Positions 49,293 to 58,139 of a DNA stretch of 64,000 nt are shown one piece after another. The notes under the pieces were generated by a model. It searched no databases. It saw nothing but the letters and a program-made list of their open reading frames with translations, and was not told where the DNA came from. The position numbers and the translations under genes are program-made. The DNA is from Acinetobacter sp. P8-3-8 (GTDB lineage Bacteria > Pseudomonadota > Gammaproteobacteria > Pseudomonadales > Moraxellaceae). Location: the NCBI RefSeq assembly GCF_000214135.1, contig NZ_AFIE01000003.1, positions 1 to 64,000 of the forward strand, written 5' to 3'. Position 1 is the first letter of the stretch; every line of letters starts with the position of its first letter.

Positions 49293-51047
49293 GTGGAAAA
49301 TAAACAAGATTTGGACATTCAAACACCGCAATGGATAGCAGTGTGGAGTCAGTATCTGTTACAGCAGTTTTCCACAGGCTCACATCAGCTCGATCAGGCG
49401 AAATCGCTGATTGAAAAAGTGCTAGAAGCAAATTTGCAAGGCGATAGTTGTATTGCACAACATGGGCAAAATATACAAAGCTTGGGGCATCTCGCTTTAT
49501 CAGAGCTTGCCTTATCAGAGGATAGGACACAAAATCAGGTCGCGCCTTTTGTTTATGATGCACAATATCTTTACCTGTATCGTTATTGGAAATTAGAGCA
49601 ACGATTAGCGACCCAAGTCATTCGGTTAAAACAACAAAAAATACAGTCTATCGATGTTGCCCCTTTTGCTGATCTTTTGACGGATGTACATCAAAAAGCG
49701 GCTTTAAATAGCGTTGCACAACATGCTTTTAATATCATTACAGGTGGGCCAGGGACGGGTAAAACATACACTTTGGCACGAATTATTGCGGTATTACATC
49801 ATGCAATTCCAGATATTCGTATTGCTATGGCAGCACCAACAGGTAAGGCTGCGCAACGTATGGGTGAGGCATTACAAAAATCATTATTAGATCCTAAATT
49901 ACAAAAATTTGGACTCCGTTTAGAGCAATTCAATCCTATTACGATTCATCGTTTATTGGGCTTAGGCCATCAACAATTGCCACGCTTTAATCAGCGACAA
50001 CCCTTACCTTACGACGTGATTGTGATTGATGAAGCTTCGATGCTGGATTTAAATTTGGCGACTTTATTATTTGAAGCTGTTCCTGACCATTGTCGATTGA
50101 TTTTATTGGGCGATGCCAATCAGCTTGCTTCGGTGGATGTCGGATCGGTTCTTGCAGATTTACAACAAGTTGCATCCTTACAAGAAAATCGTAGCCATTT
50201 ATTGAACAGTCAGCGTTTTAAAGGTGATGCCCTGATTGGAAAAATGGCGCAATTTATTCAGGCGCAAAAACAGTCTGATATTGACCAAACAACATTACTC
50301 AACCGTTTTGAAACTGAAGTGGTACAGGCGTCTGAATTGAAGCCGATTCTTTTGCAAAAAGATATGCAAGATATCATTCAACTGGAATATCTACCTGAAG
50401 ATATTCCCCAAGCAGATTTAGCTTCGTATTATCAGAAATTGAGTTGGGGATTTCAGCAGTATTTTCAAAGTTTAAAAGAATATCTCAACGCTGAAAATCC
50501 CAATGACTACATAGATTCAGTTACCCAAGCATTTGATCAATATCGAATACTGACCGCTGTACGACATGGTCAGTTTGGTTTGAATACTTTAAACCTAGAG
50601 ATGGAAAGGGCTCTATTTGAAGCGCTTCCAACTTTATACCGTCAAGGCGATTGGTATGTCGGTCGCCCCGTGATGATGACTTATAACGATTATCAATTGG
50701 GACTATCCAATGGTGATATAGGAATCTGTTTTAAACACAGACAGCAAGCTGAACAATTTGAAGTATTTTTCCCAAGTTTAAATAAATGGATTTCTGCCAC
50801 TCGACTGCCTAAAGCCATTCAAACGGCTTTTGTACTGACCATTCATAAGTCGCAAGGTTCAGAGTTTACCCATACTGCTGTGGTTTTGGATAAGGCTGCA
50901 ACAAAACTTTTAAGCCAAGAACTGATTTACACAGCAATAACACGTGCAAAGTCTGTAGTGAGTTTACTGGTCGATCAAAATGCATTTAGACAATCTTTGA
51001 GCATTGCAACCATTAGAATGAGCGGATTGGTTAGTAAAATTAAATAA
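49293..51047 (+). CDS. recD: Exodeoxyribonuclease V subunit alpha (RecD)
   Basis: 5'-3' SF1B helicase, the fast motor of RecBCD. Walker A is ITGGPGTGKTYTLARI, motif II VIVIDEASMLDL, motif III LLGDANQLASVDVGSVL, and motif V/VI VLTIHKSQGSEF and LIYTAITRAKSVV. At 584 aa it is close to the 608 of E. coli. The start is GTG 49293, seven bases after GAGGA. It is 83 bases downstream of recB; the gap holds three DnaA-box-like nonamers. Confidence 0.95.
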   Translation: MENKQDLDIQTPQWIAVWSQYLLQQFSTGSHQLDQAKSLIEKVLEANLQGDSCIAQHGQNIQSLGHLALSELALSEDRTQNQVAPFVYDAQYLYLYRYWKLEQRLATQVIRLKQQKIQSIDVAPFADLLTDVHQKAALNSVAQHAFNIITGGPGTGKTYTLARIIAVLHHAIPDIRIAMAAPTGKAAQRMGEALQKSLLDPKLQKFGLRLEQFNPITIHRLLGLGHQQLPRFNQRQPLPYDVIVIDEASMLDLNLATLLFEAVPDHCRLILLGDANQLASVDVGSVLADLQQVASLQENRSHLLNSQRFKGDALIGKMAQFIQAQKQSDIDQTTLLNRFETEVVQASELKPILLQKDMQDIIQLEYLPEDIPQADLASYYQKLSWGFQQYFQSLKEYLNAENPNDYIDSVTQAFDQYRILTAVRHGQFGLNTLNLEMERALFEALPTLYRQGDWYVGRPVMMTYNDYQLGLSNGDIGICFKHRQQAEQFEVFFPSLNKWISATRLPKAIQTAFVLTIHKSQGSEFTHTAVVLDKAATKLLSQELIYTAITRAKSVVSLLVDQNAFRQSLSIATIRMSGLVSKIK

Positions 51048-51079
51048 AAAAAATAATTGTTAATGAAATGTAACTAATT

Positions 51080-51247
51080 TACATCATGTACGAAATTGCT
51101 TACATGAATTCGAGATATTAGCGCATAGAGCTTCATAAGGCTTTCTGAGATGATGAGTCCATAAAGAGCTCAGCAAGGATCGTTGAGTAAAATCGCATAA
51201 TAATAACGAGTTAAAGTCGAGAGACTGCGAACTTACATGATGTAAGT
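51080..51247. repeat. Two related TACAT-N-ATGTA palindromes
   Basis: TACAT-C-ATGTA occupies 51080-51090. An extended form, ACTTACAT-G-ATGTAAGT, occupies 51231-51247 with perfect eight-base arms. The shared core suggests a recurring protein site or paired RNA structures within the same presumed transcript. Confidence 0.5.
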
Positions 51248-51310
51248 AATAAGAGGAAACTTACAGCCGCTAAGCCTTGTAGTTTTGGGAGAGACTACAG
51301 GGCTTTTTTA
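51100..51310 (+). ncRNA. Possible small RNA or long recD 3' UTR
   Basis: No ORF is visible between the recD stop and a strong intrinsic terminator about 225 bases downstream. The stretch can fold: CTTTCTGAG with CTCAGCAAG (one mismatch) in the left part, then the ACTTACAT palindrome, then the terminator stem. TTTACA at 51078-51083 with TACATG 17 bases on is a poor promoter candidate. It could simply be recD's 3' UTR. The 5' boundary given here is a guess. Confidence 0.3.
51272..51309 (+). terminator. Rho-independent terminator downstream of recD
   Basis: AAGCCTTGTAGT (51272-51283) and ACTACAGGGCTT (51294-51305) form a 12-base-pair stem with one G-U pair and a ten-base loop, followed by a T-run to 51309. 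Confidence 0.9.
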
Positions 51311-51449
51311 TTCGCTACGATTTCATATTTCGGTTACTCAAAGTTTCAATCTATAGCACTGGTCATTTATAAAATATTAATAGTCTGCCTCGATTTAAAC
51401 TCTCATTGTTTACCCAATGTGGGTTATTTCGTACAGGAAAAGGTGGAAA

Positions 51450-51563
51450 ATGCGACTTTTGTTGGAAATTAAATCTGTCACAATACAAAACATAAGGAAA
51501 TGCGAAAAATTAAGAACATGGACCGCATTAATAAAACGTGAATGGGCACGGAAAATAAAATAA
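51450..51563 (+). CDS. Candidate small ORF, 37 residues, basic
   Basis: ATG 51450 to TAA 51561-51563, preceded by AGGAAAAGGTGG. The product would be Lys/Arg-rich with two Trp (KREWARKIK at the C-terminus; MRLLLEIK at the start), giving an amphipathic, strongly basic peptide. An intrinsic terminator starts 49 bases after the stop, so a short transcript is plausible. TATAAA near 51370 could be a -10. No homologue is recognised; it may be chance in an AT-rich gap. Confidence 0.35.
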   Translation: MRLLLEIKSVTIQNIRKCEKLRTWTALIKREWARKIK

Positions 51564-51611
51564 TAAATTAAAAAACAACAATGAAAAAATAAGAAATTAC
51601 AGCGTAAATGG

Positions 51612-51643
51612 AAAAGCCCTAAGCGTAATCTTAGGGCTTTTTT
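51612..51643. terminator. Bidirectional terminator
   Basis: AAAAGCCCTAAG (51612-51623) and CTTAGGGCTTTT (51630-51641) form a perfect 12-base-pair stem with a six-base loop and T-run on the plus strand (to 51643), and four T's on the minus strand. It can end both the small plus-strand unit and the serine hydrolase transcript. Confidence 0.9.
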
Positions 51644-51701
51644 ATTAGAACGGTTTTAAAGTAAATATCTATATTAAAACAAATAATTACGTGATTTTAA
51701 A

Positions 51702-53015
51702 TTAAACCAAATCCATTGTAGTGCGATCAGTACTGAATAAAGAACGGCGTTGCGCTTTTGGAATTTTTGGACATTGAGTAGAAATCTGCAATAACACATT
51801 TGCTAAAGATTTCAGATGCGTACCTACAACAGATTTTCCTGTATTTAGAATACTGACACTGATATCACGCTCAGGATCTGCCCAACACAGGATATTAGAA
51901 AAACCTAAATGTCCAAAAGCTTGTCCTGTGTGTGGACCAAAGATTCCGACTGGATTATTACCGAGCATTGGCCCCAGTGCATAACGCATCGGTGCTAAAA
52001 GTGTACGATCAATACTTGTTGCGGAAGTTGGTAAAGTTGCCCGGAAAACAGTTTGAGGACTCATAATCTGTGTACCATTGTATTCACCACCATTGAGCAA
52101 CATTTCGAAGAAACGATTGGCTTGTTCAGCACTGGTATAAATATTTCCTGCTGGGCAAATGGTATCCATGAAACGATGGTCATTGGTTACATCTACGGCA
52201 AGTTCTAAACCACCACCTAAGACATGATCTAAATAAAAATCAGTGCCTAATTTTGGGTGAATCCCTGTTGCAGCACTCAACGCAACTTGATCACGGAACT
52301 CAGATTTTAGGCCGTAGTTGAAGTAATCCATTCCCATTGGTTTTTCAATGCGCTCATGTAGAAACTGACGAATGTCTTGTCCAGTCACGCGTTCAACCAG
52401 TTCTCCCAACACATAACCTGCGGTCACTGCATGGTAGGCAAGGTGTGTACCTGCGGGGAGTAACGGTTTTGCTGCAAAAAGATGATGTAAAATTTGCTCA
52501 CGATCAAACAATAATTCAGGTGTAACTTCCATTTCAATGCGAGGAATTCCACCACGATGTGACAATAAATGAAAAATCGTGGCGCGACTTTTACCATTCT
52601 GAGCATATTCAGGGATGTAATGGCTAATCGGGTCAAGTAAATTGATTTCACCTGTTTCATCCAACATATGGATCAGCATGGCAGTCACAATTTTAGATGC
52701 TGAAAATAAACATACAGGTGAATCAGGAGTGGCAATAAGAGCATCTTTCGCTAAACCATTGGCAGTGTTGCCCTGTGCATAGCCTAGACTACGATTTAAA
52801 ATCATTTGCCCTTTGCGTCTTATGCAAACACTAATTAACGGGTGATTCCCTGTTTTGTATAAAGACTCAATGCTGTGCCAAATTTTTTGTACTTGTGCAT
52901 CAGTCATTCCCCCAAGTTCTGCGGCAACTTCATGCTTTGACTGTGTAACGGTGCTTAAATCCTTTGGCACGTAACAGGTATTGGTTGAAAATATTTTCAC
53001 ATTGTATTCCATCAT
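51702..53015 (-). CDS. Beta-lactamase-fold serine hydrolase (class C/EstB-like)
   Basis: About 437 aa. It has the SxxK motif SASK (nucleophile Ser), a Tyr in AYHAVTAGYVLGELVE replacing the YxN motif, and GHLGFSN near the C-terminus in place of KTG/HTG. This set is typical of EstB-type esterases and LACTB-like hydrolases rather than true AmpC. No signal peptide is apparent, arguing against periplasmic antibiotic hydrolysis. The start is unclear: the open frame extends to TTG 53075, and ATG 53015 or ATG 53012 lack a strong ribosome site. Substrate unknown. Confidence 0.82.
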   Translation of the reverse strand: MMEYNVKIFSTNTCYVPKDLSTVTQSKHEVAAELGGMTDAQVQKIWHSIESLYKTGNHPLISVCIRRKGQMILNRSLGYAQGNTANGLAKDALIATPDSPVCLFSASKIVTAMLIHMLDETGEINLLDPISHYIPEYAQNGKSRATIFHLLSHRGGIPRIEMEVTPELLFDREQILHHLFAAKPLLPAGTHLAYHAVTAGYVLGELVERVTGQDIRQFLHERIEKPMGMDYFNYGLKSEFRDQVALSAATGIHPKLGTDFYLDHVLGGGLELAVDVTNDHRFMDTICPAGNIYTSAEQANRFFEMLLNGGEYNGTQIMSPQTVFRATLPTSATSIDRTLLAPMRYALGPMLGNNPVGIFGPHTGQAFGHLGFSNILCWADPERDISVSILNTGKSVVGTHLKSLANVLLQISTQCPKIPKAQRRSLFSTDRTTMDLV

Positions 53016-53368
53016 TTTTTTTATATGTGCCAGTCTGCCTTTAGAACCTTTTATTGTCAGTGTCCTAATTGCCAAAGCTTAGTTATAAATTTGCAAGTAA
53101 GATTTTTAGATCAGCTTGAGCAAACCCTTCAATTGACCTGAGTTTTCTGACTTTTTATCCTAGTTTTTTCTACAAGGGAAATGTCGTGTTGATCAATAAA
53201 AGGGATTGGCTTTGAAGATATAAGACAAATATCACCACGATAATTTTGCAATCTTAGGGTAGTTCCTTTAAAATAGGCGACTGCTGTAGTGATGCACGGC
53301 AGTCAAAGTTAATGTTTTTCATTAAATTGATTTTTATCAAGTATATATAAGCATCTCGGAGAAATCGA
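53016..53368 (+). other. Intergenic region holding the rpsO promoter and leader
   Basis: 353 bases between the divergent serine hydrolase and rpsO. TTGCAA (53246-53251), 17 bases and TAAAAT (53269-53274) make a good sigma-70 promoter for rpsO. The transcript would begin close to a nine-base-pair hairpin: GACTGCTGT (53279-53287) with ACGGCAGTC (53296-53304). An AT-rich single strand then leads to the CGGAGAAA ribosome site. Confidence 0.55.
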
Positions 53369-53638
53369 ATGGCTTTAACAAATACAGATCGCGCAGAGAT
53401 CGTTGCGAAATTCGCTCGTGCTGAAAATGACACTGGTTCACCAGAAGTACAAGTTGCTTTATTGACTGCTCAAATCAATGATTTGCAAGGTCACTTTAAA
53501 GAACATAAACACGACCATCATAGCCGTCGTGGTTTGATTCGTATGGTTAACCAACGTCGTAAGCTTCTTGACTACCTTAAAGGTAAAGATGCTACTCGTT
53601 ATAGCGATTTGATTGCTGCTTTAGGTTTACGTCGTTAA
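53369..53638 (+). CDS. rpsO: 30S ribosomal protein S15
   Basis: 89-aa primary 16S rRNA-binding protein of the small-subunit platform. The conserved core is [20 protein letters not shown], then [20 protein letters not shown] and LLDYLKGKD. Length and sequence are standard. GGAGA lies just before ATG 53369. It precedes pnp, as in E. coli, with a terminator-like hairpin and a structured pnp leader between. Confidence 0.99.
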   Translation: MALTNTDRAEIVAKFARAENDTGSPEVQVALLTAQINDLQGHFKEHKHDHHSRRGLIRMVNQRRKLLDYLKGKDATRYSDLIAALGLRR

Positions 53639-53703
53639 TTCGATTTAAACTTTTATTTTCGGATTATTGCATGCTGAATGCTGTATTGATGAAAACTAAA
53701 GTC

Positions 53704-53756
53704 GATCTAGCTTTTGACTAGATCATTGGAAGGGGCGAATGTTTCGCTCCTTCTTT
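53704..53756 (+). terminator. Double hairpin after rpsO, probable partial terminator
   Basis: GATCTAG (53704-53710) pairs with CTAGATC (53718-53724). GAAGGGGCGAA (53729-53739) pairs with TTCGCTCCTTC (53743-53753) with one G-U pair and is followed by TTT-G-TGT. The imperfect T-run fits a leaky terminator that lets some transcripts continue into pnp, as in E. coli. Confidence 0.65.
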
Positions 53757-53779
53757 GTGTTTAAAATTAGTGTTTATTC

Positions 53780-53855
53780 TCTAGTGAGGTCGGCTTCTAA
53801 GCTTTGTCATTTATGTGGTTAAAATGAATGCCAAACCTTAGGGGTCTCCACTAGA
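53780..53855 (+). promoter_or_regulatory. Long imperfect stem in the pnp leader
   Basis: TCTAGTG (53780-53786) pairs with CACTAGA (53849-53855), and CTTCTAAG (53794-53801) with CTTAGGGG (53837-53844) including two G-U pairs. Together they make a stem of about 15 base pairs around a small internal loop, 35 bases before the pnp start. In E. coli a comparable leader stem is cut by RNase III and used for PNPase autoregulation. Confidence 0.45.
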
Positions 53856-53889
53856 ATAACTGTTCAAAAGAACTAGGAAATAAAAATAC

Positions 53890-55983
53890 ATGTCAATGTT
53901 TAATGTTATTCGTAAAGAATTTCAATATGGCCAACACCAAGTTGTACTTGAAACAGGTCGTGTTGCACGTCAAGCAAATACTGTAATGATTACAATGGGT
54001 GGCGTAACAGTACTTGTTGCTGTTGTTGCTCAACCAAAAGCGAAAGCGGGTCAAGACTTCTTTCCATTAACAGTAAATTATCAAGAAAAACAATATGCTG
54101 CTGGTCGTATTCCAGGTGGTTATGGTAAACGTGAAGGTCGTGCTTCTGAAGCTGAAACTTTAATTTCACGTCTGATTGACCGTCCAATTCGTCCATTATT
54201 CCCAGAAGGTTTCTATAACGAAATCCAAGTAACAGCAACTGTTGTTTCTTCTGATAAAACGATGGATGCTGACATTGCTGCAATGTTAGGTACTTCAGCT
54301 GCAATGTCAATTGCAGGTGTTCCATTCCGTGGTCCAATTGCTGGCGCACGTGTGGGTTTGATCAACGGTGAATACGTTCTTAACCCAAATTTAGAACAAC
54401 TTAAAGAAAGCGATCTTGACCTTGTTGTTGCAGGTACAGAGTCAGCAGTTCTCATGGTTGAATCTGAAGCGAAAGAACTTTCAGAAGATCAAATGTTAGG
54501 TGCTGTGCTTTTCGGTCATGACGAAATGCAAATCGCAATCCAAGCGATTAAAGAATTTGCTGCGGCAGCAGGTGCAACTGAGTCAACTTGGACTGCGCCA
54601 GCTAAAAACGAAGATCTTCGTGCAAAACTTAAAGAAGCTTTTGAAGCAAAAATCTCTGAGGCATACACCATTGCGGTTAAACATGACCGTTATGCTGCTT
54701 TAGATGCATTACAAGCTGAAGCTGTTGCTCAATTCGTTCCAGAAAATGACGAAACAGGCATTGCAGATGATTTAAATGAATTATTTGAAGACCTTAAATA
54801 CCGTACAGTACGTGACAACATCTTGTCAGGTAAACCACGTATTGATGGTCGTGATACTAAAACTGTTCGTGGTTTAGACGTTCAAGTGGGTGTATTAGAT
54901 CGTGCACACGGTTCTTCATTGTTTACTCGTGGTGAAACTCAAGCGTTGGTAACAACAACTTTGGGTAATACGCGTGATGCATTGATGGTGGATACACTTT
55001 CAGGTACGAAAACTGACAACTTCATGTTGCATTACAACTTCCCTGCATATTCAGTAGGTGAAACAGGTCGTGAATCTGGTCCTAAGCGTCGTGAAATTGG
55101 TCATGGTCGTTTAGCACGTCGTGGTGTACAAGCAGTTCTTCCTGCTGCTGATCGTTTCCCATACGTGATTCGTATCGTATCTGATATTACAGAGTCTAAC
55201 GGTTCATCTTCTATGGCTTCTGTTTGTGGTGCTTCATTATCACTTATGGATGCAGGTGTTCCACTTAAAGCACCAGTTGCGGGTATCGCAATGGGTCTAG
55301 TGAAAGAAGGCGAGCGCTTCGCAGTTCTTTCTGACATCTTAGGTGATGAAGATCATCTTGGTGATATGGACTTTAAAGTAGCGGGTTCTGCTAACGGTAT
55401 TACTGCACTTCAAATGGATATCAAGATCGAAGGTATCACTGAAGAAATCATGGAAGCTGCGTTGAATCAAGCATATGCGGGTCGTATGCATATTCTTAAT
55501 GCAATGAACCAAGTGATTTCACGTGCACGTCCTGAAATTTCAATGCATGCGCCTACATTCCAAGTGATCAACATCAATCCAGATAAGATCCGTGATGTTA
55601 TTGGTAAAGGTGGTGCGACGATTCGTGCAATCACTGAAGAAACTAAAGCAGCGATTGATATCGAAGACAATGGTACTGTTCGTGTATTTGGTGAAACTAA
55701 AGCGGCTGCTCAAGCTGCAATCGCTAAAATCCAAGCACTTACTGCTGAAGTTGAACCAGGTAAAATCTATGTTGGTAAAGTGATTCGTATCGTTGAATTC
55801 GGTGCGTTTGTAAACATTATGCCAGGTACAGATGGTTTACTTCATATCTCTCAAATTTCTAACGAACGTGTTGCAAACGTGTCTGACGTATTGGCTGAAG
55901 GTCAAGACGTTAAAGTACAAGTTGCAGATGTAGACAACCGCGGTCGTATTAAATTAACAATGAAAGATGTAGATCAAGCTTAA
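53890..55983 (+). CDS. pnp: Polyribonucleotide nucleotidyltransferase (PNPase)
   Basis: Phosphorolytic 3'-5' exoribonuclease of the degradosome. Two RNase PH domains (N-terminal [15 protein letters not shown]; second [17 protein letters not shown] with the catalytic-site [15 protein letters not shown]) flank a helical domain. A KH domain ([20 protein letters not shown]) and an S1 domain ([20 protein letters not shown]) end the chain. 697 aa, normal. ATG 53890 with AGGAAA upstream. Confidence 0.98.
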   Translation: MSMFNVIRKEFQYGQHQVVLETGRVARQANTVMITMGGVTVLVAVVAQPKAKAGQDFFPLTVNYQEKQYAAGRIPGGYGKREGRASEAETLISRLIDRPIRPLFPEGFYNEIQVTATVVSSDKTMDADIAAMLGTSAAMSIAGVPFRGPIAGARVGLINGEYVLNPNLEQLKESDLDLVVAGTESAVLMVESEAKELSEDQMLGAVLFGHDEMQIAIQAIKEFAAAAGATESTWTAPAKNEDLRAKLKEAFEAKISEAYTIAVKHDRYAALDALQAEAVAQFVPENDETGIADDLNELFEDLKYRTVRDNILSGKPRIDGRDTKTVRGLDVQVGVLDRAHGSSLFTRGETQALVTTTLGNTRDALMVDTLSGTKTDNFMLHYNFPAYSVGETGRESGPKRREIGHGRLARRGVQAVLPAADRFPYVIRIVSDITESNGSSSMASVCGASLSLMDAGVPLKAPVAGIAMGLVKEGERFAVLSDILGDEDHLGDMDFKVAGSANGITALQMDIKIEGITEEIMEAALNQAYAGRMHILNAMNQVISRARPEISMHAPTFQVININPDKIRDVIGKGGATIRAITEETKAAIDIEDNGTVRVFGETKAAAQAAIAKIQALTAEVEPGKIYVGKVIRIVEFGAFVNIMPGTDGLLHISQISNERVANVSDVLAEGQDVKVQVADVDNRGRIKLTMKDVDQA

Positions 55984-55993
55984 TCTTTTGCCT

Positions 55994-56019
55994 ATTCACA
56001 TGAGCTTACTCATGTGAAT
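55994..56019 (+). repeat. Perfect hairpin directly after pnp
   Basis: ATTCACATGAG (55994-56004) and CTCATGTGAAT (56009-56019) form an 11-base-pair perfect stem with a four-base loop ten bases after the pnp stop. There is no U-tract; the true terminator lies just downstream. Confidence 0.7.
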
Positions 56020-56031
56020 TAAAATTGATTA

Positions 56032-56086
56032 AAAAGGCTCTGAGCTTTGTCAAAGTGATAACTTTGGCTTGCTCAGGGCTTTTTTT
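56032..56086 (+). terminator. Terminator of rpsO-pnp
   Basis: AAAAGGCTCTGAGC (56032-56045) pairs with GCTCAGGGCTTTTT (56071-56084) over 14 pairs including two G-U pairs, followed by T's. The loop contains a second small stem, CAAAG/CTTTG. Confidence 0.88.
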
Positions 56087-56108
56087 ATGGCATGATGTAA
56101 ATTAAGAA

Positions 56109-57353
56109 ATGCCAACAATCATTGCGATTATGCAAACATTTTATTTTTTTCAACATCAAGATGAACACCATACCTGTGTACAGCGAGAAAATAGTTCTCA
56201 AGCAGAACAGCAATTTATTTGGATTGATTGTACCCGCGAAGATGTGGTGAATCGTGCTGACCAATGGCAAAAAGAAGTTTTGGATGCAACAGGTATTCAT
56301 CTCAATGAATATCACATTCGAGATATTTTAAATATAGATCATCCTTGCGCATTTGATGCGATGGAAGAGTACGATTTACTCATTTTTCGTAAATTGATTA
56401 CGCCTGATGACCAAATTGATAATGGTGAAAGTGCGACAGATCAGTATGAAAATGTCTATGGATTAGCGACTTCTCCGATTAGTTTTATCATAACTTCACA
56501 GGTTTTGATTACGGTACATGAAAAAGGTAATCATACTTTTGAGAGTTATTTGTCACGAATCAGCACGATCACGACTAAAAGTTTAGATGAACAAAATAAA
56601 CCTCGTAAATTACCACTTACGCCCTTGGATTTAGCATTACGCTTGTTAAATATTATGATTGATGGCTATTTAGATTTACGTGGCCCATTATCAAAACGTG
56701 TTGAATTTTGGCAGCAAGAATTATTGCAAGGTAATCGTCGATTTTCCAAATGGCACCAGCTTTTTCAAGAGAATTTAGGCTTTCAACAAATCGAAAATTT
56801 GTGTGAAGAGCAAATTGATTCTTTACAAGAACTTAGAGATGAAATCGTAGAAAATTATTCTCATTTAAAAGGCAAGAAAAAGACTGAAAAACAAGACATG
56901 ATGCTCGTTCGTGTGGATGATCTTGTTAGCCATGTTGAGCGGATTCAAAAATATACAGTGCGTTTGAGTAATGCAATACAATCTGCAATTGATCTGCATT
57001 TTTCAGCAATTGCCAATCAAACCAATGAAAATATGCGAATACTTGCCATCATTACGGCTGTATTTGCACCATTAACATTACTAACAGGTGTCTATGGGAT
57101 GAATTTTGAATTTATTCCCGGACTGAAAAATCCTGTTGGTTTCTGGATGATGTTGATGGTGATGTTGTTCTGCACCGTAATTCTAATTGTCTATTTTTAT
57201 CGCAGACATTTGGTTGGACGAGGGGAGAGAAGTGTCATTGATATGCTCGCTCAACAACACAGAAATCAACGTGTCGATCTGCTTTGGTTTTTAAATTATG
57301 AACCGATTAAGCAAACCATGAAAGAAGTCGAAAAAATCACAAAACTGAAATAA
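56109..57353 (+). CDS. CorA-family divalent cation transporter
   Basis: 414 aa. It has the CorA pattern: a long acidic/helical cytoplasmic domain, a stalk helix, then two C-terminal membrane helices (about 311-329 and 344-364) with the selectivity motif GMN at 330-332 (VYGMNFEFIPGL). It probably moves Mg2+, but Ni2+/Co2+ import or Zn2+ efflux (ZntB-like) cannot be ruled out. A tail of about 50 residues after the second helix is longer than in classic CorA, whose chain ends soon after the helix. ATG 56109 or ATG 56130 may be the start. Confidence 0.88.
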   Translation: MPTIIAIMQTFYFFQHQDEHHTCVQRENSSQAEQQFIWIDCTREDVVNRADQWQKEVLDATGIHLNEYHIRDILNIDHPCAFDAMEEYDLLIFRKLITPDDQIDNGESATDQYENVYGLATSPISFIITSQVLITVHEKGNHTFESYLSRISTITTKSLDEQNKPRKLPLTPLDLALRLLNIMIDGYLDLRGPLSKRVEFWQQELLQGNRRFSKWHQLFQENLGFQQIENLCEEQIDSLQELRDEIVENYSHLKGKKKTEKQDMMLVRVDDLVSHVERIQKYTVRLSNAIQSAIDLHFSAIANQTNENMRILAIITAVFAPLTLLTGVYGMNFEFIPGLKNPVGFWMMLMVMLFCTVILIVYFYRRHLVGRGERSVIDMLAQQHRNQRVDLLWFLNYEPIKQTMKEVEKITKLK

Positions 57354-57360
57354 TCAAAGG

Positions 57361-57630
57361 TTATTCTGTTTGAGGATTCATTTGAGCTGCTTTTTGTAGA
57401 ATAAGATAAAGTTGATCTTTTAATTTTAATTTTTTGCGTTTCAGCAGCTCAATGTCCGCATGAATATGATTAATGGGATCCTGTTCAAGTTGGCTAATTT
57501 CACGATCTAGTTGATCATGATCTGTCAAAAGTTTAGCAAAATGTGGATCTTCTTGTTTTAAAGTACACATCAGCTCTCTGTGTTCAGGAAACATCAGTTT
57601 AAGCTTTTTATTCATTACCTTAGAGTTCAT
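57361..57630 (-). CDS. YdcH-family (DUF465) small coiled-coil protein
   Basis: 89-aa helical hairpin. The core FPEHRELMCTLKQEDPHFAKLL..HDQLDREI and LKRKKLKLKDQLYLIL align with E. coli YdcH, whose function is unknown. The 12 extra residues at the N-terminus depend on the start chosen: ATG 57630 has GAGGTGA upstream, ATG 57615 is an alternative. It converges with the CorA-like gene across only seven bases; the gap can form a short AATAATC/GGTTATT stem. Confidence 0.82.
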   Translation of the reverse strand: MNSKVMNKKLKLMFPEHRELMCTLKQEDPHFAKLLTDHDQLDREISQLEQDPINHIHADIELLKRKKLKLKDQLYLILQKAAQMNPQTE

Positions 57631-57712
57631 GGTAGCACGTCACCTCATGTAAAAGATTTTAATCGATTAACAAAAACAACTTAGCAAAACATAAAGAACA
57701 GGTTGCTGATCA

Positions 57713-57737
57713 TGACAGGTTAAATATTAACCTGTCA
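57713..57737. promoter_or_regulatory. Perfect 11-base-pair palindrome, probable operator
   Basis: TGACAGGTTAA (57713-57723) and TTAACCTGTCA (57727-57737) are exact inverted copies around ATA. It lies about 85 bases upstream of the YdcH-like gene and about 30 bases after cbpM. No U-tract follows on either strand, so a protein-binding site is more likely than a terminator. Confidence 0.55.
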
Positions 57738-57768
57738 CTAGCTATTAACAATTTGAAATGAATTAGCG

Positions 57769-58101
57769 TTATTCAAAGTGAAAGTGTTTGACTTGTTTGC
57801 GTAATTGTTGAACTTCATCAATTAAATCCATCATCATTGCGACGGCGGAAAGACTGGCTTCAAAGTCACGTTGTAGACGATAAGCTCGGCGAGCACGTGA
57901 AATATCCTCTCCAAAGAATTGATGAATACGATCTTCAGGACGTGCAGGTAAAATTTCATATTCAAGCAATTGCAAAATCCAATCAGGACTTTGACCGCAT
58001 GCTTGTGCAAAGCGTTTCAGATCTAAATTTAAGTTTTCGTCAACGATTTCTGCATCCTGATAACCGTCATAGACAATCTCACGATATTGAATAGTTGTCA
58101 T
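57769..58101 (-). CDS. cbpM: Chaperone modulator CbpM
   Basis: 110-aa MerR-like helical protein that binds the J-domain of CbpA and blocks its stimulation of DnaK. RFAQACGQSPDWILQLLEYEIL and RARRAYRLQRDFEASLSAVAMMMDLIDEV are the family hallmarks. It is the second gene of cbpA-cbpM, 38 bases after cbpA, with AAAGGAGAG before ATG 58101. Confidence 0.92.
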   Translation of the reverse strand: MTTIQYREIVYDGYQDAEIVDENLNLDLKRFAQACGQSPDWILQLLEYEILPARPEDRIHQFFGEDISRARRAYRLQRDFEASLSAVAMMMDLIDEVQQLRKQVKHFHFE

Positions 58102-58139
58102 GATTGCTCTCCTTTGACATTGTTAATTTGCATACAGGT

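Noticed and set aside
51702-53015. AmpC-type beta-lactamase and resistance gene
   Set aside because: SxxK is present, but YxN and KTG are replaced (YHA, HLG) and no signal peptide is visible, so an esterase-like hydrolase is more likely.
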